A DNA stretch of 58,029 nt, taken from a bacterium (GTDB taxonomy: Bacteria; Zhuqueibacterota; QNDG01; DTFT01). Positions 19,841-28,627 of this stretch are shown piece by piece. Below the pieces are notes generated by a model. That model was not told the origin of the DNA and searched no databases. It saw only the letters and a program-made list of their open reading frames with translations. The stretch covers positions 1-58,029 of the forward strand of contig JAUCQC010000170.1 of the NCBI GenBank assembly GCA_030372965.1. Reading direction: 5' to 3'. The first letter of the stretch is position 1. Every line of letters begins with the position of its first letter. The translations under genes were made by a program, and so were the position numbers.

Positions 19841-20322
19841 TTCCGGCCCTGGCCGGCGGCGCGTTCATCGCTTTCTTTTCGCGTACGCCCCTGCTCAATC
19901 TCGGCAATTGCCTGTGCTGTCTCTGGGTCGTGGCCGGCGGGTTTCTCGCGGCCTGGATGCACAGGCGGTCGCTTCCCCCGGGCGGGAACCTGACTTCTTC
20001 GGAAGGCGCCATGACCGGGTTTCTGGCCGGCGCTTTCGGCGCCCTGTTCGGCTCATTTCTCCACTACTTTTTCGCGTTCATCGGCCTCGATTTCTCCACG
20101 GCCATTCTGGACGAGATGCTCGGCGGCATGGAGGACATGCCGGAGGAGCTCGCGGAATCCATGGAGGCGATCCGGTCCATGGGCGCTTTTCACCCGGTCA
20201 TGGTCGTGCTCGGGCTGGTGTCGAGCTTCATCGTCAATTCCATTTTCGCCACGGCCGGCGGCCTGATCGCCGCGTCCCTCCTGAAAAAACAATCCGCACC
20301 CTCAGGCCGGAGGAAGCGTTGA
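19816..20322 (+). CDS. Integral membrane protein of unknown function
   Basis: 168 aa with several TM segments; 25-nt overlap with the upstream gene. Confidence 0.7.
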   Translation: MQEKPGKLIPALAGGAFIAFFSRTPLLNLGNCLCCLWVVAGGFLAAWMHRRSLPPGGNLTSSEGAMTGFLAGAFGALFGSFLHYFFAFIGLDFSTAILDEMLGGMEDMPEELAESMEAIRSMGAFHPVMVVLGLVSSFIVNSIFATAGGLIAASLLKKQSAPSGRRKR

Positions 20323-20855
20323 GACGCGTCATTCCCCGGCTCCTGTTCCTTCTCGCGGGCCTGGCCGGCCTCTCCTGCTCGGATCACGGCCTGTCTCCGG
20401 CCGCCTATGAGCCGGGTTCGGGTCTGCGGGGCCGCGTCACCTTCACGGGCGCGTGGCCCGACTCGACGAAGGACGTGGTGCTCGTCGTATCCAGGAAGTA
20501 CCCGGAAGGCATCACGGACCGCGACGGACTGATCGCTTTCGTCCTGCAGAATTTTCTCAGCGGCGGCATTCAGCTCTGCGACACCATCCCGAGGAACGCC
20601 GAGGTGTACGATTATCACATCCGGCTCCAGCCCGGCGTCTACGAGTGGGTGTTCGTCATCTGGTTCCCGGACACGCCCGATTACCTGTACGGCGTCAAGG
20701 AGCTGGGCGCCTATTACCGGAACCCGGATCTGCAGACCCGGCCCTCAGCCGTGGAGATCATCGACGGCGTGACCTATGACCGCGTCAACATCTCGGCCGA
20801 TTTCGCGAATGTCGGCAGGGAACTGCCGTTCTTCAGGCGGGGGAGGACGAGATGA
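20319..20855 (+). CDS. Putative lipoprotein partner of TonB-dependent receptor
   Basis: TTG start after AGGAAG overlapping the upstream stop (TTGA); 'RLLFLLAGLAGLSCSD' lipobox-like; overlaps the TBDR start. Confidence 0.6.
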   Translation: MRRVIPRLLFLLAGLAGLSCSDHGLSPAAYEPGSGLRGRVTFTGAWPDSTKDVVLVVSRKYPEGITDRDGLIAFVLQNFLSGGIQLCDTIPRNAEVYDYHIRLQPGVYEWVFVIWFPDTPDYLYGVKELGAYYRNPDLQTRPSAVEIIDGVTYDRVNISADFANVGRELPFFRRGRTR

Positions 20856-23101
20856 GGCGGGGCCCGGCACGGGCGGCGGCCGCGGCCGCCTGTCGGTTGC
20901 TGCTATTCGTCCGCGCGGGCGTTTCAGCCCAGGACCGCGGCCGGCTGGAGGGGCGCGTCGTGGACGAGGCGACCGGGCGGCCGCTGTGGGGCGTCAATGT
21001 CATGGTCAAGGGAACCTGGCTCGGTGCCGTGACGGACGAGGCGGGACGATTCGCGGTGTCGGCCGTGCCCGCCGGCCGCTGCGATGTCGAGGCCTCGCTC
21101 ATGGGCTACGAGAAACGGACCGCGGCCGGCCTGGAGATCGCCGCGGGCGCGGCCACGGAGGTGACGCTCCGGCTGAAGCAGACCCTGATCCGCAGGCCGG
21201 CCGAGATCGTGACGGCCTCGAAGCGGAAGCAGGCCATCGAGGACGCGCCCGTGACCGTGGACGTGGTCGGAGACGCGGAAATACGGTCGCGGAACGCGGT
21301 CACGCTCGACAAGGTGCTGGAGAACACGGCCGGCATGGGCGTGACCGACGGCCAGATCGACCTGCGCGGCTCCACGGGGTTCAATTACGCGGCCGGCAGC
21401 CGCGTGCTCCTGCTGGTCGACGGGCATCCCCTCATCAACGGCGACACCGGCGGCATCAACTGGGACGCGATACCGATCGAGGAAGTGGAGCGCGTGGAGG
21501 TGGTGAAGGGCGCGGGGTCCGCGCTGTACGGCTCGAACGCGCTGGCCGGCATGGTGAATGTCATCACGCGCGACCCGTCGGCCGCGCCGGAAACGCGGGT
21601 GCGGATGACGGCCGGGTTCCACGACACCCCGGCCTACGACGCCTGGCGCTGGACGGACCGGTTTCTGACCTACCGGCTGTTCGACCGCGGGGAACTCGAT
21701 CTTAGGAACCCGCTGGGTTTCGCCGGACTGGACGTCTCGCACAGCCGCGCCGTCGGCCCGGTGGGCCTCTCGGTCACGGCCGGCCGCAAGGGAGGAACCG
21801 GTTATGGCCAGAACGGGTGGGTGGAGCGGTGGAACGCGGGCGTGAAGATGAAGGCGCGCACCTCGGAGCGGGGCACGCTGAACCTCTCGGCCGGCCACAC
21901 GGACAACGACCACGGCGAGGTGACCCAGTGGCTGAGCCAGAGCCGGCCGCTCGAAGTGCCCCCGTCCGAAGCCGGCAACTCCATCCGCTACAGAAAATCG
22001 AACGCGGCCGTCACGTACCGGCACATCCTGAACCCGTCCCTGGCCTACACCCTGAAGGCGAACTGGTACCGAACGCACTGGAAGAACGACTACCAGGACA
22101 ACCGGGACGGGGCGCGGACGGACAAGACCGGCGCGGAGGCGCAGTTCGACGCGCTGTGGGGCAGGCACGCGGCCACCTTCGGGGCGGAAGCGGCGCACAA
22201 CCGCGCGGAATCGGACATTTACGGGAGTCCGGAGACGCTCGATCTCGCGGTGTACGGCGAGGACGGCCTGCGGTTCGCGGAGCGGGCGACGCTGACCGCC
22301 GGCCTGCGCTACGATTTTCACCGGGTGCGGGGTGTGTATTCGGACGGCCAGCTCAGCCCCCGGCTCGGGCTTGTCTTCAGGCCGGACGCGGAGACGTCGC
22401 TGCGCGCGTCCTTCGGCCGGGGGTTCCGGGCGCCGTCCATCGCCGAGGTGTTCGCGGACATCACGGTGTCGGGCTTTCACGTGAGCCCGAACCTCGACCT
22501 GCGCAGGGCCGAGCGGGCCTGGAGCGCCGAGATCGGCGCGGGCCGCACCGTGGACCTGGGCCGGCTGTCACCGGTTTTGGACGGGTCGCATCCCGTGCTC
22601 CTGTTCGACGCCGCGGTCTTCAGGAGCGATTACCGGGACATGATCGAGGTCGGCCTGAAGCCCGGCAGTCAGGACATCCAGTTTCTCAACATCGGAAGCG
22701 CGTTCACGCAGGGATTCGAAGGCCGCGTCCGGGCGTCTCTGTGGGCCGGCCGGCTGTCCGGGCAGGCTGGATACACCTTCGTCGACTCCCGGGACCGCGG
22801 CACCGGCCGTCCCCTGCGGTACCGATCGAAACACAGGCTGAACGCGGGAGCGGAATGGAGGACCGGCCGGCTGACCTTCGGCCTGGACGCCCGCTTCGCG
22901 AGCCGGATCGAGGAGACCCTGCTTTACAACGCGGACGAGCGCGTGCCGGTGAGGGTCTTGGACGGCCGCGTCGGGCTCGACCTGGGCCGGACCGACCTCG
23001 TGATCGAGTGCACCAACATGGGCAATTACATGTACACGCTTCGCGAGCGGATGCTGGAGCCGATCCGCGCCTTCTCCCTGACCCTGAGGACCGCATGGTG
23101 A
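20852..23101 (+). CDS. TonB-dependent receptor with N-terminal carboxypeptidase-regulatory-like domain
   Basis: 'GRLEGRVVDEATGRPLWGVNVMVKGTWLGAVTDEAGRF', plug region 'VEVVKGAGSALYGSNALAGMVNVITR', barrel ending in aromatic W. Confidence 0.93.
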   Translation: MRRGPARAAAAAACRLLLFVRAGVSAQDRGRLEGRVVDEATGRPLWGVNVMVKGTWLGAVTDEAGRFAVSAVPAGRCDVEASLMGYEKRTAAGLEIAAGAATEVTLRLKQTLIRRPAEIVTASKRKQAIEDAPVTVDVVGDAEIRSRNAVTLDKVLENTAGMGVTDGQIDLRGSTGFNYAAGSRVLLLVDGHPLINGDTGGINWDAIPIEEVERVEVVKGAGSALYGSNALAGMVNVITRDPSAAPETRVRMTAGFHDTPAYDAWRWTDRFLTYRLFDRGELDLRNPLGFAGLDVSHSRAVGPVGLSVTAGRKGGTGYGQNGWVERWNAGVKMKARTSERGTLNLSAGHTDNDHGEVTQWLSQSRPLEVPPSEAGNSIRYRKSNAAVTYRHILNPSLAYTLKANWYRTHWKNDYQDNRDGARTDKTGAEAQFDALWGRHAATFGAEAAHNRAESDIYGSPETLDLAVYGEDGLRFAERATLTAGLRYDFHRVRGVYSDGQLSPRLGLVFRPDAETSLRASFGRGFRAPSIAEVFADITVSGFHVSPNLDLRRAERAWSAEIGAGRTVDLGRLSPVLDGSHPVLLFDAAVFRSDYRDMIEVGLKPGSQDIQFLNIGSAFTQGFEGRVRASLWAGRLSGQAGYTFVDSRDRGTGRPLRYRSKHRLNAGAEWRTGRLTFGLDARFASRIEETLLYNADERVPVRVLDGRVGLDLGRTDLVIECTNMGNYMYTLRERMLEPIRAFSLTLRTAW

Positions 23102-24282
23102 AACTCTGGCAGAAAAAATCGAAGACGGATCCGGACCCGGACGTCGAAACCTTCACCGCGGGCGACGACCCCGACCTGGACCTGCGGCTGGCGGCGTACG
23201 ACTGCGCGGCTTCGGCGGGCCACGCCCGGATGCTGGGGAAGATCGGCGTGCTTCAGCCGGACGAGGTGCGCCGTCTCGTGGACGAGCTGGACGCCATCCG
23301 GCGGTCGGCGGAGGAAGGCCGTTTCGAGATTCCCCGCGAGATGGAGGACTGCCACACCGCCATCGAGAACCGGCTCACGGAAAAGCTCGGCGAACTCGGG
23401 AAGAAAATCCACACCGGCCGGTCGCGGAACGACCAGGTGCTGGCGGCCCTGCGCCTGTTCTGCATCGCCGAGGCGGGCCGGATCCGTTCGGCCGCGGAAG
23501 CCCTGACCGCCGGCCTGAAGGGCCTGTCCGGCCGCTCCGGAGGCGTGGCCATACCCGGGTACACGCACACGCGCAAGGCCATGCCCTCGTCGATCGGGTT
23601 GTGGGCCGGCGGATACGCCTTAGCGCTGGAGGAGGACGCCCGGCTCCTCGAATTCATCCGGGGCCGCATGGACCAGTCGCCGCTCGGCACGGGCGCCGGA
23701 TACGGCGTGCCTCTCGACGTGGACCGGGCTTACGCGGCGAAGGAGGCGGGATTCTCGGCCGTGCAGGAGAACCCGATCGCGGTCCAGTTGAGCCGGGGCA
23801 AGTTCGAGTCCACCCTCGTCCACTGCCTCGCGCTGTTCATGCTCGACGCGAACCGGCTGGCGACGGACCTCATTTTCTTCTCCATGCCGGACACGGGATT
23901 CGTCCGCCTGCCCGCGGCTTTCTGCACCGGCAGTTCCATCATGCCGCAGAAGAAAAATCCGGACGTCCTGGAGCTGGTGCGCGCGAAGTACCACGCCGTT
24001 CTCGCCTGCCAGATCCAGCTGCAGACGACCACAGCCGGCCTGATCTCCGGCTACCACCGCGACCTGCAGCTCACGAAGAAACCGCTCATGGAGGCGCTGG
24101 ACGCGGCGGCCGACTCGCTGGCCATTCTGGCGAAGCTGGTGTCCGGCCTGGAGGTGGACGAGGCGGCCTGCGCGAAGGCGCTCACGGAGGAGGTCTTCGC
24201 CACGGAGCGCGTGTACGCGCTCGTGAAGCAGGGCGTGCCGTTCCGCGAGGCGTACCGGAGGGTGGGAAAACAGTACGAGTGA
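23095..24282 (+). CDS. argH: Argininosuccinate lyase
   Basis: 'GKKIHTGRSRNDQVLAALRLF', 'GYTHTRKAMPSSIGLW', 'GSSIMPQKKNPDVLELVRAK'. Confidence 0.95.
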   Translation: MVKLWQKKSKTDPDPDVETFTAGDDPDLDLRLAAYDCAASAGHARMLGKIGVLQPDEVRRLVDELDAIRRSAEEGRFEIPREMEDCHTAIENRLTEKLGELGKKIHTGRSRNDQVLAALRLFCIAEAGRIRSAAEALTAGLKGLSGRSGGVAIPGYTHTRKAMPSSIGLWAGGYALALEEDARLLEFIRGRMDQSPLGTGAGYGVPLDVDRAYAAKEAGFSAVQENPIAVQLSRGKFESTLVHCLALFMLDANRLATDLIFFSMPDTGFVRLPAAFCTGSSIMPQKKNPDVLELVRAKYHAVLACQIQLQTTTAGLISGYHRDLQLTKKPLMEALDAAADSLAILAKLVSGLEVDEAACAKALTEEVFATERVYALVKQGVPFREAYRRVGKQYE

Positions 24283-24411
24283 GCGGCGTTATCCCGGGCT
24301 CTTCCGGCGGAGTCCGGGCCGCGTCCGGCCTGGTTTCGTCCCGCGGCCGTTCCGCGCGCCGTACCGGCCCGCGGCAAGTGAATCATCGAGTAACGAACGA
24401 AAGGAAATTCA

Positions 24412-24957
24412 ATGTCCATATTCACCAGAGAGTCCCCGGCCCCGGTCCCGGACAGGAATGAACACAGGAATGAAAACCGCAATGAAAACCGGAGCGAGAA
24501 CAGAAACGAGAACAGGAACGAACACCGGCACGACCGCAGGCACGACCATCGGCACGACCGCAGGGACGATCACCGGAGCGAATCGCCGGTGCCGGCAGAC
24601 AAACTCACCGATTTCCAGCAATTGAATGTCTGGCAGAAGGCGCACAAGCTCGCGCTGGAAGTGTTCGCGGTCACCCGGAAATTCCCCAAGGAGGAGCGGG
24701 AGGAAATGGCGCGCACCGTCCGCAGGATCGCCACGGTCATTCCCGCGAAAATCGCCGAGGGATTCATGCGCCGGCATCCCCGCGACAAGGAAGCCTCGTA
24801 CCGCATGAGCCAGGACGCCATCGAGGAGCTGAAATACCACCTGATTCTGTCCCGGGATCTCGGCTTTCTGAAGGACGCAGAAGAGATACTGATGGCCGTC
24901 GACGAGGTCGCGCGCATGCTCACCGGACTGGTACGGTCCGCGCGGCACGGCAACTGA
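24412..24957 (+). CDS. Four-helix-bundle (23S rRNA IVS-type) protein with tandem-repeat N-terminal extension
   Basis: 'DFQQLNVWQKAHKLALEVFAVTRKFPKEEREEMARTVRRIATVIPAKIAEGF' typical of the family; N-terminus RNEHRNENRNENRSEN... Confidence 0.88.
   Translation: MSIFTRESPAPVPDRNEHRNENRNENRSENRNENRNEHRHDRRHDHRHDRRDDHRSESPVPADKLTDFQQLNVWQKAHKLALEVFAVTRKFPKEEREEMARTVRRIATVIPAKIAEGFMRRHPRDKEASYRMSQDAIEELKYHLILSRDLGFLKDAEEILMAVDEVARMLTGLVRSARHGN
24454..24582 (+). repeat. Coding 12-bp tandem repeat (R-x-E/D-x units)
   Basis: Ten four-codon units R15-H54 plus a partial RSE. Confidence 0.9.
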
Positions 24958-25054
24958 CCGTCCGAAAACCGGTTGCGGAGTCCGCCAGGCGTCCCGAGCA
25001 GGGGCGCCTGGTCCGTTTTCGGGCAACCCGGAGGGCGGGGGGACGTATAAACTA

Positions 25055-25114
25055 ACGTTGGCACGTTAACACGTTGACACGTTTGAACGTTCAAACGTTC
25101 CAACGTGTCAACGT
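25055..25114. repeat. 8-bp-periodic ACGT array with embedded hairpin and T6
   Basis: ACGT at 25055, 25063, 25071, 25079, 25087, 25095, 25103 and 25111; ACGTTGACACGTT/AACGTGTCAACGT stem then TTTTTT. Confidence 0.9.
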
Positions 25115-25130
25115 TTTTTCCGGAGTCCGC

Positions 25131-26057
25131 ATGCTGAAAATCGAGAATCTTGTCAAATCCTTCAACGGGACGATCGCGGTCGACCGGATTTCCTTCGAGG
25201 TCCGGAAGGGGGAAATCTTCGGGTTTTTGGGACCCAACGGCGCCGGCAAGACGACCACGATCAACATGATCAGCGGCCTGCTGAAGCCGGACGCGGGCGC
25301 CATTCATCTCGACGGACGCGACATGCTTTCCGGCGGCCCGGCGCTCCGGAAAAATCTGGGCGTGGTGCCCCAGGACGTGGCGCTCTACGAGGAGCTGAAC
25401 GCGGTCGAGAATCTCCGGTTCTGGGGCGGGCTGTACGGCCTCAAAGGCGCGCCCCTCAGGCGGCGGATCGACGAACTTCTCGAGGCCACGGGACTCGCGG
25501 ACCGGGCCAAGGAGCGCGTGTCCGGCTATTCGGGCGGAATGAAGCGGCGGCTGAACATGGCCGCGGGCATGGTTCACAAGCCCAAGCTGCTCCTGCTCGA
25601 CGAGCCGACGGTGGGCATCGATCCCCAGGCCCGAAACCACATGCTCGGCCTGGTCCGGGTCTTCGCGAAGCAGGGCACGACCATCCTCTACACCACCCAT
25701 TATCTGGACGAGGCCGAAAGCCTCTGCGGCCGGCTGGCCATCATCGACCACGGCCGCATTCTGGCCTCGGGCACGCAGGACGCGATCAAGCGCATCGTCG
25801 GCGAGAACCGCCTGGTCAGGGTGACGGGCCGGTTTTCCGGAATCGCGGCCGAGCGGCTTCAGAAGAAAATCAAGTCCCTGACCGTCGTTTCAGCGGCCGA
25901 GAACGAGGCCGTGTTCAGCCTGCCGGTGGCGCAGGGCACGGGCCGGTTCCTCGAGGCGCTCATCGCCGGCGGGCTTGAAATCGAGAATGTCGGCATCAAG
26001 GAGCCGAGCCTCGACTCGGTGTTCATCAAGCTCACCGGAAGGGAGCTCCGCGATTGA
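25131..26057 (+). CDS. ABC transporter ATP-binding protein (ABC-2/drug-export type)
   Basis: Walker A 'GPNGAGKTTT', signature 'YSGGMKRRLNMAAG', Walker B 'LLLLDEPTVGIDP'. Confidence 0.97.
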   Translation: MLKIENLVKSFNGTIAVDRISFEVRKGEIFGFLGPNGAGKTTTINMISGLLKPDAGAIHLDGRDMLSGGPALRKNLGVVPQDVALYEELNAVENLRFWGGLYGLKGAPLRRRIDELLEATGLADRAKERVSGYSGGMKRRLNMAAGMVHKPKLLLLDEPTVGIDPQARNHMLGLVRVFAKQGTTILYTTHYLDEAESLCGRLAIIDHGRILASGTQDAIKRIVGENRLVRVTGRFSGIAAERLQKKIKSLTVVSAAENEAVFSLPVAQGTGRFLEALIAGGLEIENVGIKEPSLDSVFIKLTGRELRD

Positions 26058-27307
26058 TCGGCCGGCTGCTTCATAAGGACATGCTCCGGCGGATGCGGAA
26101 TCCTGGCGGATTCATCCTCCTCCTGATCATGCCGCTTCTGTTCGCCATGCTCATCGGTCTCGCGTTCGGGCCGTCCGGGGGCGGGGAGAGGCGGATCCGC
26201 ATCACGCTTCTGTTCGAGGACCGGGACGGAAGCATCGCGTCGAAGATGCTGAAGAGCGCCTTCGGTCAGGGCGAGCTGTCCAGCCTCTTCGACGTCCGGC
26301 CCGTGGGCGCGGACAGCGGCGCCGTTCTCATGAACGCGGGAAAGGCCTCGGCGCTTCTCGTCGTTCCCGCCGGGTTCGGCGACTCCCTTCTGAACCGGCG
26401 GCGAGCCGAACTGTTCCTGGTCAAGAATCCCTCCGAGTCGTTCGGCCCGAAAATCGCGGAGGAGACCGTCCGCCTGTTCGCGGAGGCCGGGGACCGCTTC
26501 GTGCGGATCGCCGGGGCTCCCCTGGAGAACATCCGCGTCCAGTCGGAGCGGAAGGAAAGCCCTTCGGACTGGGAGGTGGCGGCCGTGGCCGTGCAGTTCA
26601 GCCGGCTCGTGGACCGGGTTTCGGCGTATCTCATTCCTCCGAAAATCGATCTGACGATCCGATCCGCGGCGCCCGGCAAGGCCGCGTCCGATTCCTACAA
26701 TCTCTACGCGGACATTCTGTCCGGCCTGTCGGTCATGTGCCTTCTGTTCATACTCGACGTGCTGTCCCGGGACATCCATGAGGAGCGGCAGAAGAAGACC
26801 CTGCTTCGTCTCCGCGCCGGTCCCGCTTCCGTCTCCTCGCTGGTCGCGGCCAAGATCCTGTTCGTCTTCTTGAGCGGGCTGGCGGCCCACGGCCTGGTGT
26901 GGGGCGGCGCAGCCGCGCTGTTCGGCGTCCGCATGGACGCGAGACAGCTCCTTCTGTTTCTTCCCTTCTCCATGGTGCTGGTGGCGGCACTCACCGGCGT
27001 TGTCTTCATGGTGCAGGGCCTGAGCCGGACGCTGTCGCAGGCCCAGGCGATCTCCCCGGCGGTCATCATCACCTTCAGCATGCTGGGCGGGTCCATGCTG
27101 CCGGTCCGCAACCTGCCCGGTTTCCTCCAGAAGGCGGCCGCGTTGTCCCCGGTGACCTGGGGCGTCAGGGGCCTGCAGGGGATTCTGCTGGAGCACGCGG
27201 GTCCGGCCGGGCTCCTCAAGCCGGCCCTTATCCTCTCCCTGCTCGCCTGGTGTTTCCTGGTCCTGTCCTTCTTCCTGCTCCGGAGAAAGGCGGCCGCATG
27301 GGCGTGA
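26054..27307 (+). CDS. ABC-2 type permease
   Basis: N-terminal TM, large extracytoplasmic domain, C-terminal TM cluster; overlaps ATPase and second permease. Confidence 0.88.
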   Translation: MIGRLLHKDMLRRMRNPGGFILLLIMPLLFAMLIGLAFGPSGGGERRIRITLLFEDRDGSIASKMLKSAFGQGELSSLFDVRPVGADSGAVLMNAGKASALLVVPAGFGDSLLNRRRAELFLVKNPSESFGPKIAEETVRLFAEAGDRFVRIAGAPLENIRVQSERKESPSDWEVAAVAVQFSRLVDRVSAYLIPPKIDLTIRSAAPGKAASDSYNLYADILSGLSVMCLLFILDVLSRDIHEERQKKTLLRLRAGPASVSSLVAAKILFVFLSGLAAHGLVWGGAAALFGVRMDARQLLLFLPFSMVLVAALTGVVFMVQGLSRTLSQAQAISPAVIITFSMLGGSMLPVRNLPGFLQKAAALSPVTWGVRGLQGILLEHAGPAGLLKPALILSLLAWCFLVLSFFLLRRKAAAWA

Positions 27308-28488
27308 CGGGCCATCTCATCCGGCAGTTCTGGATCGTCTGCTTCAGGGAAAAATCCACGCTGTTCTGGATGTTCATCATGCCGGTCGTTTACATCTTCA
27401 TCTTCGGAAGCGCGTTCCGCGGCGGAAACGACCCGAGCCGGTCGTGGGCCGGTCTTGCGGTGGAAAACCGGGACGACGGGTTTCTTTCACAGAGACTGAT
27501 CGCGTCCATCGGCTCTGAAAACGTGATCCTCGATTCCCTGAACAGCGTGTTCAGTCCCGTTTCCGGAATCAGCGGGGGCGATTCCGCCTCGGGCCGCCCC
27601 GGGTCTGAACCGGTCCGCACGCTGATCATCCCCGCCGGGTTCACGGACAGCCTGCTTCGCGGGGAAAAGGTCCACCTGGCGCTCCGCAAACGCCACGATT
27701 CCAATCTCGAAGCCGAGCAGACCGCGGTCATGGCCGTGCGCAAGGCGTCTTTCCGCCTGCTCGCGGACGCGGCCGAGGCCGCGGCGTCCGGCAAAAAGGT
27801 GACGCCCGGGGTTCTGTCCGGCCTGGACGGCCGGAGCCCCCGGGTCACGGTTCAGACATCCTATGCCGGGCGGCACCGGGTCGTGCCGTCCGGGTTCAAC
27901 CGGCAGGTGCCGGCCAATATCGTCCAGTTCGGCATGATTTTTCTGTTCGTGTACGCCGGGTCCTTCATCCACGAGGAGCGCAGAAAAGGCGTGCTGAAGC
28001 GGATACGGACCGCGCCCGTGGGATTCCGCCAGCTCTTTCTCTCCAAGCTCGCGGGCGCCTCGACGCTCGGGATGCTTCAGGCCGGGCTCCTGCTCCTCAT
28101 CGGCCGTTTCGCCTTCGGCGTGTATTACGGCGCCTCGCTCCCCGGCCTGGTCCTGCTCGTCGCGGCGTACTGCGTCTGCGTCGCGGCCATGGGGCTCTGT
28201 CTCGGGTTCGCGGTGGAAGACCACGACAAGCTGATCGGCGTCGCGATCGTCTCCGGCCTGTTCATGGCGGCCGTCTCGGGGTGCTGGTGGCCCCTTGAGA
28301 TCGCGCCGGCCTGGATGCAGAAGGCGGCCCTGGCCCTGCCCTCGGGCATCGCGCTCCGCGGCCTGCACCTGCTGATTTCCTACGGCCGGGGCTTCGGGGA
28401 CGTGGTGCCGCACATCGCGGGGCTTGCGGGTTTCGGGGCGGGGTGCGCCTTTCTTCTCTCACGGTTGCTGAATAAAAAAACGGATTGA
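27298..28488 (+). CDS. ABC-2 type permease (second)
   Basis: Same topology; 'LFWMFIMPVVYIFIFGSAF'; 10-nt overlap with the upstream permease. Confidence 0.88.
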   Translation: MGVTGHLIRQFWIVCFREKSTLFWMFIMPVVYIFIFGSAFRGGNDPSRSWAGLAVENRDDGFLSQRLIASIGSENVILDSLNSVFSPVSGISGGDSASGRPGSEPVRTLIIPAGFTDSLLRGEKVHLALRKRHDSNLEAEQTAVMAVRKASFRLLADAAEAAASGKKVTPGVLSGLDGRSPRVTVQTSYAGRHRVVPSGFNRQVPANIVQFGMIFLFVYAGSFIHEERRKGVLKRIRTAPVGFRQLFLSKLAGASTLGMLQAGLLLLIGRFAFGVYYGASLPGLVLLVAAYCVCVAAMGLCLGFAVEDHDKLIGVAIVSGLFMAAVSGCWWPLEIAPAWMQKAALALPSGIALRGLHLLISYGRGFGDVVPHIAGLAGFGAGCAFLLSRLLNKKTD

Positions 28489-28627
28489 CCGGTTTCCGTC
28501 GCCGAACCGCCCGCCTGAAACAACATCCTATCCGGCGGCAGGATGGTTCCTTCTCATATCCTTATTGCCAAAGTCCAAAATTAATATTACATTAAGACCG
28601 AAAACCCACCATTCAGGGATGGAATGC

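Noticed and set aside
20924-22480. 518-aa minus-strand ORF
   Set aside because: Antisense shadow of the TonB-dependent receptor.
21817-23094. Long N-terminal extension of the argH ORF
   Set aside because: Out-of-frame overlap with the TBDR; the conserved ArgH sequence begins at ATG 23095.
24409-25026. Minus-strand ORF with periodic VPVFVPVLVSV repeats
   Set aside because: It is the reverse reading of the 12-bp coding repeat in the four-helix-bundle gene, which has a family-typical sense product.
25055-25114. Possible CRISPR array
   Set aside because: Period is only 8 bp with no spacer-length unique sequence and no cas genes; it is a short periodic repeat.
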